A stretch of DNA of 7,413 nt from Terriglobia bacterium (GTDB taxonomy: Bacteria; Acidobacteriota; Terriglobia; UBA7540). Shown here in pieces: positions 6,376 through 7,413 of this stretch (position 1 is its first letter; the number at the start of each line of letters is the position of its first letter). A program made the translations under genes and the position numbers. A model generated the notes under the pieces. The model ran no database searches. It worked only from the letters and a program-made list of their open reading frames with translations, and was not told the DNA's origin. The stretch covers positions 1 to 7,413 of the forward strand of contig JASHTO010000527.1 in the NCBI GenBank assembly GCA_030040515.1, written 5' to 3'.

Positions 6376-6393
6376 CCCGCGTAATGCCGCGGG
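6376..6393. repeat. 6-bp GC hairpin in the RRM gene leader
   Basis: The arms cccgcg (6376-6381) and cgcggg (6388-6393) are perfectly complementary around six bases. There is no T-run after it on either strand, so it is more likely a leader structure than a terminator. Confidence 0.4.
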
Positions 6394-6464
6394 TCGCGAG
6401 AGCAGATGACACTTCAGACTGAGGGCTGCTGCGAGACACGGCGGTATTACCAAACTGCGTGGGG

Positions 6465-6473
6465 ATTCTAGCA
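6465..6473 (-). promoter_or_regulatory. Putative extended -10 promoter for the RRM gene
   Basis: The minus strand reads TGC followed by TAGAAT (6473-6465), an extended -10 element with 5 of 6 matches in the hexamer. The -35 is poor, as is common for extended -10 promoters. A start near 6458 would leave a leader of about 214 bases before the ATG at 6244. Confidence 0.4.
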
Positions 6474-6582
6474 CGCATTTGGGCGGATAAAGCGAAAAAA
6501 GCGGAGGCGCAAGGCTTTGTATCCAGCAAGCAAGGTTCTGGGGCAACGTTCTCCAGAAAGTATCACCGCGAAGGTCGAACAT

Positions 6583-7413
6583 TTAAAACAGCAGTTCCAC
6601 CGAGAATTGCAACTCGCGAGCGGGAAGCTGGTTCGTAATCCCGGAATTGGGTTGGCCAAATCCCACGCCAGCGCTGGTCCCGTTTCCATAAGTTGCGCTA
6701 TAGCCGACGAAATTGGCGTGGTTGAAAACGTTGAAGGCCTCCGCCCGCGTGTTCAACGACACGCCTTCCTTCCGCAGCCTGAACGCCCGCTCGACGAATG
6801 GCGCAAAGTCATAAATCGGCCGGCCGAGCCCGGCGTTGCGACCAATGACCTCGCCATTGATGACCGGGCGGTCCGTCTCCGCGCCGGTGTCACCGCCGTT
6901 GGTCGAGCCCGTGACGATGTTGTAGGGCAACCCGGACGCCATCGAGCCCACTCCGCCCACCCGAATGGCCAGCGGAGCCGTGTAGATGCCGCTCAAGACG
7001 AATCGATTTCTCTGGTCGAAAATGGCGTTGCCGATTTCCGTCGCGCCGGTCATTCTCGGGTCGTTGGGATTCTGGCTGGGAATGTCGGGATCGACGTTGT
7101 CAATGGCGTGGGACCAAGTGTAGCTGGCCAGCATGGAAACGCCGTGGCTGAAGTGGCGGCTGAGGCTCGCGTCCAGGGCATTATATTTCGCGAAGCCATC
7201 GTTGACGTCGCTCTGGATCACACTGTAGGGTGGCTGCGGATTGGTGGCCTTGGTGGTGTTGCAGGTCAAGCCCTCCTGCGCGTACCAAGCGACCCAATAG
7301 GGGCGTGTGCAGTTGGCGGCCTGCGCGCTGCGCGTCTGCCCCTGCGCCGTGCGCACAAATGACGTGGGCGGATCGACGTCCAGGGGCCGGTTGATGCGCA
7401 GCGTGTGCGACCC
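6583..7413 (-). CDS. C-terminal part of an Oar-like TonB-dependent outer-membrane receptor (5' truncated)
   Basis: The frame is open to the window edge, so the N-terminal region lies outside; 276 residues are visible. An internal GTG near 7356 is not the true start, because the frame continues upstream with fitting sequence. The visible part is beta-barrel: ASYTWSHAIDN (about 96-106), DQRNRFVLSGIYTAPL, NTRAEAFNVFNHANF (221-235), and an ending RELQFSVELLF whose terminal Phe is the usual outer-membrane barrel-assembly signal. These are hallmarks of the large receptors with an N-terminal carboxypeptidase-regulatory-like domain that are abundant in Acidobacteriota and resemble myxobacterial Oar. 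Two cysteines 16 residues apart (about 35 and 51) could form a disulfide in an extracellular loop. The likely role is uptake or surface interaction with polymers; no substrate can be assigned. No TonB, SusD-like or enzyme partner is visible. Confidence 0.9.
   Translation of the reverse strand, partial: GSHTLRINRPLDVDPPTSFVRTAQGQTRSAQAANCTRPYWVAWYAQEGLTCNTTKATNPQPPYSVIQSDVNDGFAKYNALDASLSRHFSHGVSMLASYTWSHAIDNVDPDIPSQNPNDPRMTGATEIGNAIFDQRNRFVLSGIYTAPLAIRVGGVGSMASGLPYNIVTGSTNGGDTGAETDRPVINGEVIGRNAGLGRPIYDFAPFVERAFRLRKEGVSLNTRAEAFNVFNHANFVGYSATYGNGTSAGVGFGQPNSGITNQLPARELQFSVELLF

Larger units (their letters stand above)
6245..6582 (-). other. 338-base gap: leader and promoter region of the RRM gene
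   Basis: No convincing gene is present; short open frames on both strands show no family features. Read on the minus strand, the gap holds the end of receptor transcription, an extended -10 promoter candidate at 6465-6473, a hairpin at 6376-6393, a 10-base palindrome at 6312-6321 and the GGGGAG ribosome site just before 6244. There is no strong T-tailed terminator after the receptor stop codon. A transcript starting near 6458 would carry a leader of over 200 bases. Confidence 0.5.

Noticed and set aside
6517..7362. 281-codon open frame on the plus strand opposite the receptor gene
   Set aside because: The minus strand encodes clear TonB-receptor barrel motifs across the whole stretch; the plus frame shows no domain and is a shadow.

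Overview
The window reads as chromosomal DNA of a GC-rich bacterium, most likely an Acidobacteriota (soil or metagenome type). The main clue is the receptor fragment at the right end, an Oar-like TonB-dependent barrel with YTWSHAIDN and NTRAEAFNVFNHANF signatures. Such receptors are greatly expanded in Acidobacteriota. The glutamine synthetase, the adenylyltransferase style and the glycine-rich RRM protein fit that placement. The assignment is an inference from protein flavour, not a phylogeny.

Layout, left to right. Positions 1-777 (+) hold the C-terminal end of a large DNA methyltransferase or type IIG restriction-modification protein with a TaqI-like specificity region and an acidic tail. 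Positions 778-1220 are a 443-base gap with several strong inverted repeats (REP-like in appearance) and, near its right end, a good sigma70-type promoter for glnA. Positions 1221-2630 (+) encode a complete type I glutamine synthetase (glnA, 469 aa), followed by a strong intrinsic terminator at 2652-2694. Positions 2826-5798 (+) encode the bifunctional glutamine synthetase adenylyltransferase/adenylyl-removing enzyme (glnE). It appears to have its own promoter, whose TATAAT box lies 7 bases before the preferred ATG, so the transcript may be leaderless. Positions 5894-6244 (-) encode a small glycine-rich RRM RNA-binding protein preceded by a structured gap of about 340 bases. Positions 6583-7413 (-) are the C-terminal part of an outer-membrane TonB-dependent receptor cut by the window edge.

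How the genes relate. glnA and glnE form an enzyme-modifier pair. GlnA keeps the adenylylatable tyrosine at residue 397, the same number as in E. coli, and GlnE is the enzyme that attaches and removes AMP there. They lie side by side on one strand, but a terminator and a separate promoter separate them, so they are probably transcribed independently. The RRM gene converges on glnE, and the receptor gene lies upstream of it on the same strand. The methyltransferase is unrelated to nitrogen metabolism and probably belongs to a restriction or defence locus extending to the left.

I see no convincing new multi-gene system. The points most worth a second look are the leaderless glnE start, a palindrome inside glnE that shares 11 bases with an intergenic palindrome, the non-canonical C-terminal nucleotidyltransferase motif of GlnE, and the RRM gene leader.
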